Source of the DNA: Mycolicibacterium boenickei
Lineage (GTDB): Bacteria > Actinomycetota > Actinomycetes > Mycobacteriales > Mycobacteriaceae
Assembly (NCBI RefSeq): GCF_010731295.1
Contig: NZ_AP022579.1
Span: 4,464,001-4,528,000, forward strand
Reading direction: 5' to 3'
DNA length: 64,000 nucleotides
In this document: piece after piece, positions 7,748-15,350 of the stretch
How positions within the stretch are numbered: position 1 is the stretch's first letter
Layout of the letters: each line of letters opens with the position of its first letter
Notes under the pieces: generated by a model
Seen by the model: only the letters and a program-made list of their open reading frames with translations
What the model was told of the DNA's origin: nothing
The model's database searches: none
Translations under genes and position numbers: made by a program

Positions 7748-8524
7748 TCAGGACGTTTGCAGCGTTGTCAGTGCGTGCGTGAACAGATCATTGGCCGGGC
7801 TCGGGTCGATGTCACGAAGTGGCCCGGGGCTGATCTGTCCGGTGAAAGTGACGGTGACCGAGTGAAGGTCGTCGAGAAGTGCTCGGTAGACGTAGCGGAC
7901 AGTGTCGATGGTGGGTCCGGAGCCGTCAGTGATGGTGTAGCGGACCCTCACGGCCTGGCTCGATTTCACCGCTACCCCATCCGGGATCGGGGGTAGCGAG
8001 ACCGGGCCGGTGAAGCCCTGGATGAGTCCCGCCTTGTAGAACACCACCGCGTCGCAGTGCGGGGGCACATCTCGCACCGGTATCGGCTCGGGAGACGTCA
8101 GGGCGGTCACTTCCAGCACGCGGTCCTCAGTTCTTCCGGCAAGGCTGTCGAGGATGGCGCCAGCGGGTGGGGAAACACCGGCGTCCCGCTCGGCCGGGTT
8201 GGCGCAGTTCGCCGGGATGACGGTGGCCCCCTGCATCAAGAGCGTCTGTTCGGTCAGGTCCGAGGCATCGGCAAAGGTCAGGCGGAACCCAGAGGGGAAC
8301 TGGGCAGCCAGATCCACCAACTTGATGAGCCACTGCCTGTCAATTGCCGCGGACGTACCGCTGTTGTTCAACCGGCTGTTCAGCTCCCAGCCCGCTACAC
8401 CTGAGAGCGGGGCGACAACGAGAGTCGCGGTGGCGAGCAGAACCCAACCTCTCCGAGACAAACGTGGCCGCTTGTCGCCGCCGTCAGAACGGGCAATGGA
8501 GTCGGGATCCGCTGTGCCAGACAC
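7748..8524 (-). CDS. Membrane-anchored exported protein, possibly DUF5642
   Basis: 258 aa. A cytosolic, charged N-terminus of about 25 residues is followed by one membrane segment (WVLLATATLVVAPLSGVAGW) and then an extracytoplasmic domain. The pattern LVDLAAQFPSGFRLTFAD with two widely spaced cysteines (ANCANP and PHCDAV) is reminiscent of mycobacterial DUF5642 or PknH-like sensor domains. The function is unknown. GTG start at 8524 has AGGAGG eleven bases upstream. It is transcribed away from the desaturase gene; the DosR-like site at 8711 is 186 bases upstream. Confidence 0.6.
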   Translation of the reverse strand: MSGTADPDSIARSDGGDKRPRLSRRGWVLLATATLVVAPLSGVAGWELNSRLNNSGTSAAIDRQWLIKLVDLAAQFPSGFRLTFADASDLTEQTLLMQGATVIPANCANPAERDAGVSPPAGAILDSLAGRTEDRVLEVTALTSPEPIPVRDVPPHCDAVVFYKAGLIQGFTGPVSLPPIPDGVAVKSSQAVRVRYTITDGSGPTIDTVRYVYRALLDDLHSVTVTFTGQISPGPLRDIDPSPANDLFTHALTTLQTS

Positions 8525-8710
8525 GGTTTGTTCAGCCTCCTGTGGTCATCTCGACGGGTTGCCGGTGCGGTGAAACGTCCACTGCGTACGCACCGCTCGC
8601 CTCACCCCCTTCTGATTACGCCCGGTGGGCGAACAGCGCCAGAGTCGAAAGTCCTGATCTGTCAACCAAACTGCGACGCGCCGTCCCCGTGCGCGCTGGA
8701 GGCGCGAGCG

Positions 8711-8724
8711 ATGACAAAGGTCCC
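8711..8724. promoter_or_regulatory. DosR-box-like site upstream of the desaturase gene
   Basis: ATGACAAAGGTCCC, with a perfect right half-site and GAC in the left, followed by TATCC exactly as at 7249-7267. It ends 67 bases before the TTG start of the desaturase gene at 8792. Confidence 0.5.
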
Positions 8725-8791
8725 TATCCACGTTCGAACATGACCCGTTAGATGAAACTGCAAGTAACAGGTACGAGGCTCAGGAGGGACT

Positions 8792-9760
8792 TTGCCGAAG
8801 GACTCGAACGATCTGCGATTGCTGCATGAGTTGGAACCGGTGGCGGAGCGCCTGCTCAACAGGCATCTGTCGATGATGAAGGACTGGAATCCGCACGACT
8901 ACATTCCATGGTCGGACGGCAAGAACTATTACGCTCTGGGCGGCCGGGATTGGCACCCTGAGCAGTCCCAGTTGTCGGAGGTCGCCCGGCTCGCCATGGT
9001 GGTCAACCTGCTCACCGAAGACAACCTGCCTTCCTATCACCGTGAGATTGCGATGAACATGGGCATGGACGGTGCGTGGGGCCAGTGGGTCAACCGCTGG
9101 ACCACGGAAGAAAACCGACACAGCCTCGCACTGCGCGACTACCTCGTGGTGACGCGCGCTTGCGACCCGATCGAGCTCGAAGAGCTGCGGGTCGAGCAGA
9201 TCACCCGCGGCTTCTCCCCCGGCCAGAATCATCAGGGTGACCTGTTCGCCGACAGCCTCCTCGACTCTGTCCTCTACGTGAGTTTCCAGGAACTGGCTAC
9301 CCGGGTGTCCCACCGCAACACCGGCAAGGCGTGCAATGATCCAATTGCTGATCAACTGCTGCAACGAGTTTCAGCCGACGAGAATCTGCACATGCTCTTC
9401 TACCGCGATATCTCCGCGGCGGGGTTCGAACTCGCGCCGAATCAGGCCATCGCTTCGGTGTACCGGATCCTCAACAACTTCACGATGCCGGGCTACACCA
9501 TTCCCGCGTTTCGCCGGAAGGCGGTGACCATTGCGGTTGGCGGCATCTACGATCCGCGCGTCCACCTGGAGGAGATCGTGATGCCTCAGCTCAGGAAGTG
9601 GCGGATCTTCGAACGCGAGGACTTCACCGGCGACGGGGCGCGGGCGCGGGATGATCTGGGTGTCTTGGTCGAGAAGCTCGAAGAATCCTGCGTAAAGTTC
9701 GATGCGGCCAAGGAGCGCCGGCTCAGCCGCTCAGCTCGCAAAGCCGAAAAACTGGCTTGA
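8792..9760 (+). CDS. Acyl-ACP desaturase, DesA family (diiron)
   Basis: 322 aa. A soluble ferritin-like diiron enzyme that puts a double bond into acyl chains on acyl carrier protein. The metal ligands are in place: E76, E107 and H110 in EENRH, E167 in SFQELA, E197 and H200 in DENLH. LELEPV-like and GGRDW blocks match mycobacterial DesA1/DesA2, which act in mycolate precursor synthesis. The reaction needs O2 and reduced ferredoxin. TTG start at 8792 with a strong AGGAGGGA five bases upstream. Which DesA paralogue it is cannot be decided here. A DosR-like site lies 67 bases upstream. Confidence 0.85.
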   Translation: MPKDSNDLRLLHELEPVAERLLNRHLSMMKDWNPHDYIPWSDGKNYYALGGRDWHPEQSQLSEVARLAMVVNLLTEDNLPSYHREIAMNMGMDGAWGQWVNRWTTEENRHSLALRDYLVVTRACDPIELEELRVEQITRGFSPGQNHQGDLFADSLLDSVLYVSFQELATRVSHRNTGKACNDPIADQLLQRVSADENLHMLFYRDISAAGFELAPNQAIASVYRILNNFTMPGYTIPAFRRKAVTIAVGGIYDPRVHLEEIVMPQLRKWRIFEREDFTGDGARARDDLGVLVEKLEESCVKFDAAKERRLSRSARKAEKLA

Positions 9761-9811
9761 CCGACGCGAGCGGGACAAGCACTGTGCAGGTTGGTATGTG
9801 GGTGGGCCGGA

Positions 9812-10450
9812 TCAGGTGCAGGAGCCCTCGGGCCCAGGTCCGGCACCGCCCTCCCCCTCTGCGTTGCTTCCCGCTGAGTCCTCCGGTATGGCCGTCAGCA
9901 ACCGCAGCTCTTCGTCCCACTGTCGATAGCGCAGACGCACCAACCACCGCTGCGCCACCGACGCTGCCAGACCGATCACGCCGATCGACACCAGCCAGAC
10001 GGCAACTCCGATGGATGCCGCGTCAACACCGGCTTGCCACTGAGGCGGTGGTGGCGGCACCTGCCGACCGGTGGAATCGACCACGATGTCGACCTGATGG
10101 CCGGATTCCGCCGGGCGGCTGAGAAAGACTGAGCCAGAACGCTCTCCGGACGGGGTCGGCCAGCGAGCCGGCGCTTCGAACTGTCTTCCTGTCCCCCCGG
10201 CCACTTCTCTACTTCGGCCCGTCACGCGGGCTTGCACGGTGTGGCGCATCGCCGCCTGTTGGGCATACAGATGAGATCGGTTGTCATGGGCCGAGGTGCT
10301 GATCGCGCCGGCGACCGCCGTCGCGGTCAAGATCAGAAGGATGACCACGACGGCGCCGACTGCGTCTGCCCGGTCAGTCAGCCGAATCATGGGATTCGCG
10401 CCCATCACCCGCACGATCCAGCAACGTCCGGCGCCGAAGGTGAAGTGCAT
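9812..10450 (-). CDS. Rv1733c-family membrane protein
   Basis: 212 aa. Two membrane segments (about residues 25-50 and 150-175) flank an extracytoplasmic loop with SAHDNRSHLYAQQAAMRHTVQA-like sequence, ARWPTPSGERSG and DIVVDSTGRQV. This architecture and the HDxRSHxYAxQAxxRH block match the mycobacterial Rv1733c family, whose founding member is a DosR-regulated antigen of unknown function. ATG at 10450 has AAGGAGG nine bases upstream. It follows the MBL-Rieske gene on the same strand by 79 bases and may be cotranscribed with it. No box was found directly in front. Confidence 0.78.
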   Translation of the reverse strand: MHFTFGAGRCWIVRVMGANPMIRLTDRADAVGAVVVILLILTATAVAGAISTSAHDNRSHLYAQQAAMRHTVQARVTGRSREVAGGTGRQFEAPARWPTPSGERSGSVFLSRPAESGHQVDIVVDSTGRQVPPPPPQWQAGVDAASIGVAVWLVSIGVIGLAASVAQRWLVRLRYRQWDEELRLLTAIPEDSAGSNAEGEGGAGPGPEGSCT

Positions 10451-10529
10451 CAACAGAAACCTCCTTGTGTTGAATCCCGGCTTCTTCGGCATTCCCCTGA
10501 TGCCGGAGGAGGAGTGCTCCGAACAGCGG

Positions 10530-12101
10530 TCAGTCAGGCGACGGTGTACGGGGGCCGGTCGACAGTTCGTGGCCCTTGGTGGTCAGGCATTTGCCGTTGT
10601 CGAGGTTCCATTGCCAGCCGTGCAGGTTGCAGGTGAGGGTGTTGCCTTCGACCACACCGAATTTCGAGAGGTCGGCTTTGAGGTGGGGGCAGCGGCGCTG
10701 GATTTCCCAGCCGTCGAGGGTGATCGAGGAGGTGTCGTCGTGGGCTTCGGCGAACCAGCCGTCGGCATAGGCGATGCGTTCGTCGGTGAGGCATTTGAAG
10801 AACGTGTACAGGTATTCGTTGTAGCCGCCGACCCGCCAGGCCTTGAAGCGGGTGGACAGGAAGATGGTGTTCACCCAGTCCGGCTCGTTGTCGCGCAGCA
10901 CGGTGCGCACCAGCTCGGGCGGGACCGCGAAGCCGTAACGGAACTTCTCATCGGCGATGGGTTCACGCACAAGACGTTTCGGGAAATCCAGGACCACGGT
11001 CTCGCTGTGCCCGGGGCCCGACAGGCGCAGCTCGACCGGATAGCCGATGCCGTCGCAGATCTGATCGGTCTGGCTCATGATCGGCTCGAACAACGCGCGC
11101 AGACCGGGCAGTAGCGGTTGGCCGGCGGCCGGGGCCCACGACGCCTTCTGCGCGGCGATCACCGGGGCCATCCGCTGGGCGTACTGCTCGATGTAGTCGG
11201 CCTTGCCGGTGGTGAAGATCGTCTCCGGGTCGGCGACCGGGTGGGTCAGCGAATCCAGGTGCGAGCCGCTGAATTCGGCGGTGCTGCCCGGGATCATCAG
11301 CAGGCCCCGGTCGTGGCCGTGGCGGCGCATCTGATCGAGGAACACCACCTGGTCGGGGAAGATGTTGGCCGGATCGCCGTGGTCGTCGTTGAGGTCGCGC
11401 AACTCGTCGTCGAGGAAGCAGGGCGGTCCGGCCGAGGGGATCACCCACGTCGCCCCGACCTGCGCGATGTACTGGCGGCACCGGTCCATCTGGCGCTGGC
11501 GTTTTTGCACACCGAAGGCCTCTTTGGCGCGGGCGGGCATGTCGTAGACCATCGGGTACCAGATGGCGCCCGAGTACTGCAGCATGTGCACGTCGATCTG
11601 GCCGAAGTCGGCGTGCAACATATCCAGATCGACCGGGCGCGCGTCGTTCATGTTGAACACCACGGTCTGGCCGTCGTCGATGACCAGGCCCGAATCGCCG
11701 ATCGGGCCGTCGGCGGGGGCGCGCAGCGCGATGATCATCACATCGAGGTCGCCCTTGGGTCCGCTGACGGTGTGTTTGACCGAATCGGTGGTCTCGAAGA
11801 ACCGGTGAAATCCCAGGGCTTGGAGTTCGCGTTGCAGGTCGGGCACCGGGAAGTCGGGCAGCAGCACCACCGCGTCCTTGTTGACGTGACGGCGCAGGTT
11901 CTCCGGGTCGAAGTGGTCCTTGTGCAGGTGTGACACGTAGAGGTAATCGACGTCACCGAGGGTGTCCCAGTCCAGTCCGCTGTTGTCGGGGAACGGGAAC
12001 CACGAGGCGAAGTAGGCGGGGTTGACCCAGGGGTCGCACAAAATGCTGCCAGCCTTGGTCTGGATCAGGAAGCCGGCATGCCCGACGCTGGTGACCTGCA
12101 C
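10530..12101 (-). CDS. Metallo-beta-lactamase fold / Rieske 2Fe-2S fusion protein
   Basis: 523 aa. The N-terminal domain is a metallo-beta-lactamase fold with HLHKDHFD at about H58-H63; the C-terminal end is a Rieske domain with CPH (C471, H473) and CNLH (C491, H494). The architecture and sequence resemble M. tuberculosis Rv3818. The reaction is unknown; related fusions hydroxylate or process sugar nucleotides or acyl amines (CMP-NeuAc hydroxylase is one). GTG at 12101 begins VQVTSVGHAGF, where relatives start, with AAAGG upstream. A near-perfect DosR-type box at 12256 faces it. Confidence 0.8.
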   Translation of the reverse strand: MQVTSVGHAGFLIQTKAGSILCDPWVNPAYFASWFPFPDNSGLDWDTLGDVDYLYVSHLHKDHFDPENLRRHVNKDAVVLLPDFPVPDLQRELQALGFHRFFETTDSVKHTVSGPKGDLDVMIIALRAPADGPIGDSGLVIDDGQTVVFNMNDARPVDLDMLHADFGQIDVHMLQYSGAIWYPMVYDMPARAKEAFGVQKRQRQMDRCRQYIAQVGATWVIPSAGPPCFLDDELRDLNDDHGDPANIFPDQVVFLDQMRRHGHDRGLLMIPGSTAEFSGSHLDSLTHPVADPETIFTTGKADYIEQYAQRMAPVIAAQKASWAPAAGQPLLPGLRALFEPIMSQTDQICDGIGYPVELRLSGPGHSETVVLDFPKRLVREPIADEKFRYGFAVPPELVRTVLRDNEPDWVNTIFLSTRFKAWRVGGYNEYLYTFFKCLTDERIAYADGWFAEAHDDTSSITLDGWEIQRRCPHLKADLSKFGVVEGNTLTCNLHGWQWNLDNGKCLTTKGHELSTGPRTPSPD

Positions 12102-12255
12102 AAACGACCTTTCGACGGAATCAGGGCAAAATGGAACAGCGCCCAAGCTGGTTTCGAGGTACGACGTACGTGGCCGCCGCGGCCGACCTGCCACTGCTTG
12201 AGGCCGTTGAGCGCACCTCCATCACCACTATGGCCCTGGGCACGTGTGCCGGAAA

Positions 12256-12269
12256 GGGCCTTTAGTCCC
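12256..12269. promoter_or_regulatory. DosR-box-like site, best match in the window
   Basis: GGGCCTTTAGTCCC differs from the consensus GGGACTWWAGTCCC at one position, and AA follows as in the longer consensus. It is 154 bases upstream of the MBL-Rieske start and 236 upstream of kshA. Confidence 0.65.
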
Positions 12270-12405
12270 AAGCTTGCGGTCGACAGCGTGAGTGATTTTG
12301 CATGCCAACATAGTTCAGCTTGCCCGCTGCTGAAACAGTTGCACGCCAATGGCACCGGATCATGCGGCGTTCCACATCTGGGATACCTACGGGCGTCCCG
12401 AACTA

Positions 12406-12419
12406 AGGACCTTCGTCCC
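12406..12419. promoter_or_regulatory. DosR-box-like site upstream of kshA-hsaA
   Basis: AGGACCTTCGTCCC, followed by TATTT. Both half-sites (GGAC and GTCCC) have the right spacing. It ends 86 bases before the kshA start. Confidence 0.6.
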
Positions 12420-12505
12420 TATTTGACGGCTTGGCCTGCGCCTAGCGTAGCAATCCGACGAGTTAAGGAACGTGTTCTGGTTTCGTGTTCAGGAGGGTGA
12501 CGGAT

Positions 12506-13699
12506 TTGTCCAACGATTCGACTGGTGCCACAGTGCGTGAGATCGATGTCGGAACGTCGCCGAGGCGTTTTGCCCGGGGCTGGCACTGTCTGGGCATGCT
12601 GTCGCAGTTCCTAGACGGCAAGCCGCATTCGGTCACCGCGTTCGGGACGAAGTTGGTGGTCTTCGCCGACAGCGAGGGTGCGGTGCACGTGCTCGATGCG
12701 TACTGCCGGCATCTCGGTGGCGACCTTGCGCAGGGTGAGATCAAAGGCGACGCCGTTGCGTGCCCGTTCCACGACTGGAGGTGGGCCGGCAATGGCCGCT
12801 GTGCACAGGTCCCGTATGCGAAGCGTGCTCCCCGACTTGCTCGTACACGTGTGTGGATATCGAGTGTCCGTGCAGGTCTCTTGTTCGTCTGGCATGACCC
12901 CGAGGGCGGTGCGCCGTCGCCGCATCTGGATATCCCCGACATTCCGGAGTTTCGTGACGAGGACTGGACGGAATGGTCTTGGCGCACTGAGCTCATCGGC
13001 TCGAACTGCCGAGAGATCGTCGACAACATCGTCGATATGGCGCACTTCTACTACATCCATTTCGGGTTTCCGACCTACTTCAAGAACGTGTTCGAAGGCC
13101 AGGTAGCGTCCCAGTACCTTCGGACAATCGGCAGGCCCGACGTCAACCTGGGTGGTTCGCACTATGCGGGTGAGCAGATCCTCGATTCCGAGGCTTCCTA
13201 CTTCGGCCCGTCGTTCATGATCAACCGGCTGCACAACAGCTACAGCGGGTACGAAGTGGACGCCATCCTGGTCAACTGCCACTACCCCGTGACATCGGAT
13301 TCCTTTGTGCTGCAATGGGGAATCATGGTACGCCGCCCGCAAGGCTTGAGCGACGAGGCGACCGACATGCTGTTGCAGGCGTTCACCGACGGTGTCAGCC
13401 GTGGCTTCCTGCAGGACGTCGAGATATGGAAGAACAAGACGCGCATCGACAATCCACTTCTGGTAGAGGAGGACGGTCCGGTTTATCAGCTGCGACGGTG
13501 GTACGAGCAGTTCTATGTCGACGCCGCCGACGTCACCGCGGAGATGACCGATCGATTCGAGTACGAGGTGGATACCACCGCCGCCAACGAGTACTGGCGT
13601 CATGAAGTCGCGGAGAACCTTCGGCAGCGAGAAACACTGACCCCGGTCGCCACCGACCGCGGTCTCAATCAGCCCAGCGTGGGGAAGGCAGTTCAGTGA
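12506..13699 (+). CDS. kshA: 3-ketosteroid 9-alpha-hydroxylase oxygenase component (KshA)
   Basis: 397 aa. Rieske non-haem iron oxygenase that hydroxylates C9 of 3-ketosteroids, leading to opening of ring B in sterol degradation. Rieske ligands fall at C67, H69, C86 and H89; the iron site is NIVDMAHFYYIHFG, with H180 and H185. Sequence similarity to M. tuberculosis KshA runs over the whole length (FPTYFKNVFEG, ASYFGPSFMI, KTRIDNPLLVEEDG). The reductase KshB is not in the window. The TTG at 12506 is preferred: AGGAGG lies ten bases upstream and relatives start there; GTG at 12485 is an alternative. It overlaps hsaA by four bases. Confidence 0.9.
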   Translation: MSNDSTGATVREIDVGTSPRRFARGWHCLGMLSQFLDGKPHSVTAFGTKLVVFADSEGAVHVLDAYCRHLGGDLAQGEIKGDAVACPFHDWRWAGNGRCAQVPYAKRAPRLARTRVWISSVRAGLLFVWHDPEGGAPSPHLDIPDIPEFRDEDWTEWSWRTELIGSNCREIVDNIVDMAHFYYIHFGFPTYFKNVFEGQVASQYLRTIGRPDVNLGGSHYAGEQILDSEASYFGPSFMINRLHNSYSGYEVDAILVNCHYPVTSDSFVLQWGIMVRRPQGLSDEATDMLLQAFTDGVSRGFLQDVEIWKNKTRIDNPLLVEEDGPVYQLRRWYEQFYVDAADVTAEMTDRFEYEVDTTAANEYWRHEVAENLRQRETLTPVATDRGLNQPSVGKAVQ

Positions 13700-14898
13700 C
13701 TTCTGTTCAGCAAGGCATTACCCGGGCGGCTCACGACACCCGAACAGTTCTGGCGGGTGTCGACGAGTTGTTGCCGCTGCTGCGTGAGCGCGCTCAGGAG
13801 ACCGAGGATCTGCGCAAGCTGCCGGACGCGAACGTCAAGGCGCTGGAAGACATCGGTTTCTTCAAGCTTCTGCAACCCGAGCAGTGGGGCGGCCTGCAAT
13901 GCGACCCCACCATCTACTGTGAGGCGGTGCGTCGGTTGGCCAGCGCCTGCGGCTCGACCGGTTGGGTAGCAGGTGTACTGGCGGTGCACAACTGGCACCT
14001 GGCGCTGTTCGATCAGCAGGCTCAGGAAGATGTCTGGGCTGACGACCCGTCCGCACGGGTGTCCTCGTCCTACGCCCCGATGGGTGCGGGACATGCCGTC
14101 GACGGGGGCTATCTGGTGTCGGGATCATGGCAGTGGTCGTCGGGAAGTGCCCACGCCACCTGGGCCTTCCTCGGCGGCCCGGTCATCAAGGACGGCCGCC
14201 CGGTCGACTTCGGCAGCTTCCTGATCCCGATCAGCGACTACAAGATCGACGACGTGTGGAACGTCGTCGGCCTGCGCGGCACCGGCAGTAACACCGTCGT
14301 GGTCAAGGACGCGTTCGTGCCCAAGCACCGCTTCTTGTCCTACAAGGCGATGAACGACGGCACTGCAGGCGGCTACCGGACCAACACCGCCCCGGTCTAC
14401 AAGATGCCTTGGGGCACAATCCATCCCACCACCATCTCGACCCCGATCGTGGGCATGGCCTACGGCGCTTACGACGCCCACGTCGAGCACCAGGGCAGGC
14501 GCGTCCGCGCGGCGTTCGCCGGCGAGAAGGCCAAGGACGATCCGTTCGCCAAGATCCGGATCGCCGAGGCGGCCAGCGACATCGACGCCGCCTGGCGCCA
14601 GCTGTCGGGCAATGTCGCCGACGAATATGCGCTGCTGGTCGCCGGTGAGGAGATCCCGTTCGAGCTGCGGGCCCGCGCCCGTCGCGATCAGGTGCGTGCC
14701 ACCGGCCGCGCGATCGCCTCGATCGACCGTCTCTTCGAGGCCTCGGGTGCCACTGCGCTGTCCAACGACGCTCCGGTGCAGCGGTTCTGGCGTGATGCGC
14801 ACGCTGGCCGGGTGCACGCCGCCAACGATCCCGAGCGCGCCTACCTGATCTTCGGCGACAACGAGTTCGGCCTGCCCCCGGCCGACACGATGGTCTGA
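13696..14898 (+). CDS. hsaA: Flavin-dependent 3-HSA hydroxylase oxygenase subunit (HsaA)
   Basis: 400 aa. Acyl-CoA-dehydrogenase-fold monooxygenase that hydroxylates the phenolic ring of 3-HSA (the secosteroid formed after KshA action) to a catechol, using FMNH2 from a reductase, HsaB. Near-identical blocks to M. tuberculosis HsaA include GFFKLLQPEQWGGLQCDP, SSSYAPMGAG, FGSFLIP, GLRGTGSNTVVVKD and the C-terminal GLPPADTMV. GTG start at 13696 overlaps the kshA stop as GTGA, so the two are translationally coupled. hsaB, hsaC and hsaD are not adjacent, so this is a pair detached from the usual cluster. Confidence 0.9.
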   Translation: MTSVQQGITRAAHDTRTVLAGVDELLPLLRERAQETEDLRKLPDANVKALEDIGFFKLLQPEQWGGLQCDPTIYCEAVRRLASACGSTGWVAGVLAVHNWHLALFDQQAQEDVWADDPSARVSSSYAPMGAGHAVDGGYLVSGSWQWSSGSAHATWAFLGGPVIKDGRPVDFGSFLIPISDYKIDDVWNVVGLRGTGSNTVVVKDAFVPKHRFLSYKAMNDGTAGGYRTNTAPVYKMPWGTIHPTTISTPIVGMAYGAYDAHVEHQGRRVRAAFAGEKAKDDPFAKIRIAEAASDIDAAWRQLSGNVADEYALLVAGEEIPFELRARARRDQVRATGRAIASIDRLFEASGATALSNDAPVQRFWRDAHAGRVHAANDPERAYLIFGDNEFGLPPADTMV

Positions 14899-14948
14899 TT
14901 CATGACCAGTCACGCGGCCCCGCGGTGCCGCTCCCCCGGCTGGCTCCC

Positions 14949-15293
14949 CTACGTTGCCGAACTGCCTCCCTTACTGCCCGCGAGCGCAAGTTCGACCAGC
15001 ATGTTGCTGCGTTCATCGGCAGTAAGGCCTCCCCAGACCCCATGCGGTTCGGGGAATCTCAGCGATTGTCTGAGGCAGGCGCGCTTCACTGGACACGTCT
15101 GGCAGATCGCTTTGGCACTGGCCACACGTCGTCGTCGGGCCGCGGCTCTTTCGCGATCGGGACCATAGAACACTATCGGGTCAGCGTCGCGGCAGTTGCC
15201 CCGTGAACGCCAATCCGGCGAGGCCGACTCGGGAATCGGCAGCTGGCAGGTGTTCATCGGACCAGCACGATGGGGTGCGGGAAGGTGGGCCAT
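14949..15293 (-). CDS. WhiB-family Fe-S transcription regulator
   Basis: 114 aa. Four conserved cysteines that bind a 4Fe-4S cluster are present: C34 (NCRDAD), then C64, C67 and C73 (CQTCPVKRAC), followed by the GVWGGL turn at 85-90 and a short basic C-terminus. WhiB proteins sense redox, O2 or NO and bind the main sigma factor. The subgroup (WhiB1-7) was not assigned. ATG at 15293 has AAAGGAG five bases upstream. It follows the BVMO gene by 57 bases on the same strand and is probably the last gene of an AurF - BVMO - whiB operon. Confidence 0.87.
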   Translation of the reverse strand: MAHLPAPHRAGPMNTCQLPIPESASPDWRSRGNCRDADPIVFYGPDRERAAARRRRVASAKAICQTCPVKRACLRQSLRFPEPHGVWGGLTADERSNMLVELALAGSKGGSSAT

Positions 15294-15350
15294 ACATGCT
15301 CCTTTCGCGGTTACTGATGAGCCCCCTGAGACTGTCCACGAGAAGTCAGT

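Larger units (their letters stand above)
12102..12505. promoter_or_regulatory. Divergent promoter region with two DosR-like boxes
   Basis: About 400 bases between the MBL-Rieske gene (leftward) and kshA (rightward), holding no supported gene. It contains boxes at 12256-12269 and 12406-12419, one biased toward each gene. Confidence 0.5.

Noticed and set aside
11118-11933. Long open frame antisense to the MBL-Rieske gene
   Set aside because: Typical GC-rich shadow frame (Val/Gly/Arg/His-rich) opposite a clearly conserved protein. The same applies to long antisense frames at 72-1097, 12611-13603, 14125-14913, 22310-23245, 30499-31596 and 45716-47539.
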